A stretch of DNA of 6,970 nucleotides, from assembly GCA_900550765.1 (NCBI GenBank), contig URTC01000084.1, positions 1-6,970 of the forward strand, written 5' to 3'. Every line of letters begins with the position of its first letter. Position 1 is the stretch's first letter. The position numbers and the translations under genes are program-made. The stretch comes from an uncultured Clostridia bacterium (GTDB lineage Bacteria; Bacillota; Clostridia; Christensenellales; QALW01). This document shows positions 5,357 to 6,970 of the stretch, in pieces. The notes under the pieces are model-generated. The model saw only the letters and a program-made list of their open reading frames with translations, did not search any database and was not told the DNA's origin.

Positions 5357-6096
5357 CAACTGTAAATGGATATACCATCAATTATGAGCAGCTGGGAAGC
5401 GGACCGGATCTGCTGATGCTGCATGGCTGGGGCTATGATCTTACGCTGCTGATGCCTTTGGCACGGGCCTTGGCGTCTTCTTTTCGGATAACCCTGGCAG
5501 ATATGCCGGGTCACGGACTTTCGCCGGAACCGAAAGAAGCCATCACCGTATTTGATTATGCCGAGCTCGTATATGGTCTGCTGCAGACGCTTTCTATTGA
5601 AAGCACTTACCTGTTAGGCCATTCCTTCGGCTGCCGGTTAGCCATTATTTTAGCGGCAAAGCATCCCGAAAAAATAAAAAAAATGGTACTTTGCGGTGCG
5701 GCGGGTGTACTGCCGAAACGCAGCGCGGCCTATTATCTGAAAGTATACCGCTATAAAATAGGGAAATTTTTTATCAAAACCTTTGCCAAAGGCAAGCTTG
5801 AAAAATGGCAGCAGAGCAAAGGCTCTGAGGATTATCAAAAACTCTCTCCGGTTATGAAGGCCAGCTTTTCGGCCATTGTAAACCAGGACCTTACACCGCT
5901 GCTGAAAGCTATTCAGGCGCCGGTATTTTTAATTTGGGGCGAAAAAGATACGGCTACCCCGCTGTACATGGCACAAGTGATGGAGCAGGAAATTCCCGAC
6001 TGTGCAAAGGTCGTCTATTCCGGACGCACGCATTACGCCTTTTTAGAAGAATCCGCCCGGACCCTTGCCATTGTAAACACATTTTTTAAGGAGTAG
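5350..6096 (+). CDS. Alpha/beta-fold hydrolase
   Basis: A 248-residue soluble alpha/beta hydrolase of the AB_hydrolase_1 type. The oxyanion-hole motif is HGWG (25-28), DMPGHGLS (51-58) is the conserved loop, and the nucleophile elbow is GHSFG with Ser92. A helical lid at about 124-180 is rich in Lys and Tyr. The acid is Asp200 in WGEKDTATP, and the base is His228 in GRTHYAF. The triad is complete, so it should be active, on an unknown ester, thioester or amide. The start is the TTG at 5350; it overlaps rimI by seven bases. The longer open frame back to 4990 is a rimI shadow. The stop is three bases before the Mur ligase start, so the two are almost certainly co-translated. No signal peptide, so it is cytoplasmic. 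Function could be linked to the neighbouring Mur ligase, but this is inference. Confidence 0.88.
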   Translation: MLTTVNGYTINYEQLGSGPDLLMLHGWGYDLTLLMPLARALASSFRITLADMPGHGLSPEPKEAITVFDYAELVYGLLQTLSIESTYLLGHSFGCRLAIILAAKHPEKIKKMVLCGAAGVLPKRSAAYYLKVYRYKIGKFFIKTFAKGKLEKWQQSKGSEDYQKLSPVMKASFSAIVNQDLTPLLKAIQAPVFLIWGEKDTATPLYMAQVMEQEIPDCAKVVYSGRTHYAFLEESARTLAIVNTFFKE

Positions 6097-6099
6097 ATC

Positions 6100-6966
6100 A
6101 TGGATTTTATTTTTTCCTCACCCTACGTAATAGCGGCCAGTATTCTTTTAGTGCTGTCTCTTTCGGGTCTTACGCTGATTGCCGCAAAATATTACATCCA
6201 TATGCTGCAGCTGGAGGGATTTTTTTTATCCCAATATGCCGTACATCTATTCGCAAGACTGAGAAAACCCTCTCTTCTGTTTCATCCGCAGCCTGCAAAA
6301 AAGCCGTTAAAATTCACCGCGCGCATCGTACGCCTGTATATCTGTTTAGCGTTGGTGACTCTGCTGATTTCAGCCCTATGCGTTTTTTTGCTGCCGGCAC
6401 CGCTGTTCCTTTTGTGCATTCTGCTGCTGCCGCTAGTTTCCGTGCTGGTCTTTTTCTGCGCGCTTTTATGTATGCCGGTTGAAAAGGCCATTGCCGCTTG
6501 GTACATACATGACGCAAAGAAAAAGCTTGCCGCCAGAGGCGACCTTAAAATCATCGGCATTACCGGCAGCTACGGTAAAACCAGTACAAAATTTATTCTT
6601 TCCACGATATTAAGTGAGAAATTCTCCGTACTGACACCTCCTTCGAGCTACAATACCACCATGGGTGTAGTACGCGTAATCCGAGAGCGGCTTCAGCCGG
6701 ACGATGAGATTTTTATCTGCGAAATGGGTGCCCGCCATATCGGGGATATTCGGGAGATCTGCTCCTTTGTTCACCCGGACGCGGCGATTCTCACCTCCAT
6801 AGGGCCGCAGCACTTAGATACCTTTGGTTCCATCGAAGGTGTAAAAAAAGCGAAATTCGAGTTGATTGAAGCACTCGGTACAGAGGGCACGGCAGTCTTT
6901 TCTTCTTCCGGCGAAGAGATCCTCTCACTGTTTGAAAAAGCTCCCTGCAAGAAGGTATCCGCCTGA
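6100..6966 (+). CDS. Membrane-anchored MurF-like Mur ligase, apparently truncated at the 3' end
   Basis: 288 residues. Membrane helices lie at about 8-30, 78-98 and 101-125, followed by a Mur ligase central domain: ATP loop GITGSYGKTSTK (153-164), SYNTTMGVVRVI (183-194), EMGARHIGDI (208-217), and TSIGPQHLDTFGS (232-244) with AKFELIEAL (251-259). These are the MurF-type ATP, magnesium and lysine motifs. AAGGAG six bases before the ATG supports the start. Normal MurF has a UDP-sugar-binding N-domain; here membrane helices take that place. The frame ends in TGA (6964-6966) soon after the point where the family usually has an Asn-Asp strand. Most of the remaining central domain and the whole C-domain are therefore missing. 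This could be a nonsense mutation, a frameshift in the last codons, a sequencing error, or a genuinely short protein; the window ends four bases later. Confidence 0.8.
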   Translation: MDFIFSSPYVIAASILLVLSLSGLTLIAAKYYIHMLQLEGFFLSQYAVHLFARLRKPSLLFHPQPAKKPLKFTARIVRLYICLALVTLLISALCVFLLPAPLFLLCILLLPLVSVLVFFCALLCMPVEKAIAAWYIHDAKKKLAARGDLKIIGITGSYGKTSTKFILSTILSEKFSVLTPPSSYNTTMGVVRVIRERLQPDDEIFICEMGARHIGDIREICSFVHPDAAILTSIGPQHLDTFGSIEGVKKAKFELIEALGTEGTAVFSSSGEEILSLFEKAPCKKVSA

Positions 6967-6970
6967 TTCC

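Noticed and set aside
5812..5827. Six-bp hairpin CAGAGC-AAAG-GCTCTG inside the hydrolase gene
   Set aside because: Within the coding lid region, no following T-run, short enough to occur by chance.
1..6970. Mobile element, CRISPR array, prophage or toxin-antitoxin module
   Set aside because: No transposase, integrase, direct-repeat array, phage gene or small toxin pair was seen; gene content and coding style are uniform.

Overview
The window looks like chromosomal DNA of a spore-forming Gram-positive bacterium, most likely a member of the Clostridia. The reasons are a yabP-yabQ-divIC sporulation and division cluster, purine-rich Shine-Dalgarno sites, a lipoprotein-type solute receptor, and tsaE-tsaB-rimI gene order. 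Base composition is moderate (mid-to-high 40s % GC by eye). No rRNA, tRNA, CRISPR array, insertion sequence or prophage part is visible. Coding density is high, and no gene-free stretch exceeds 300 bases.

Left part (1-1718, minus strand): a polar amino-acid ABC importer operon reading leftward. It has a strong SigA-type promoter (1690-1718), a family 3 solute-binding lipoprotein, a 10-bp intercistronic hairpin, a HisM/GlnP-type permease, and the first 11 codons of the ATPase gene running off the left edge.

Middle-left (1732-3748, minus strand): a compact operon yabP - yabQ - divIC-like - ppx/gppA-like. Two of its junctions are ATGA overlaps. A SigE-like promoter candidate precedes yabP, and a convincing intrinsic terminator (1732-1773) follows ppx. 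The operon joins spore-coat/cortex genes, a FtsB/DivIC-type division protein and a phosphatase of the polyphosphate/(p)ppGpp family.

Right part (3773-6970, plus strand): a divergent operon tsaE - tsaB - rimI - alpha/beta hydrolase - membrane-anchored MurF-like ligase. TsaE and TsaB belong to the tRNA t6A37 pathway and RimI is an N-terminal protein acetyltransferase. The last two genes are less ordinary: a TTG-started hydrolase with an intact Ser-Asp-His triad, then a Mur ligase whose substrate-binding N-domain is replaced by membrane helices. Its frame stops at residue 288, well before a complete ligase would end. tsaE has almost no 5' leader and no Shine-Dalgarno site, so it may be made from a leaderless transcript.

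Most of the window is ordinary core genome. The parts most worth a second look are the hydrolase/Mur-ligase pair and its premature stop, the leaderless tsaE start, the solute receptor lacking the usual carboxylate-binding arginine, and the back-to-back sporulation/housekeeping promoter region.
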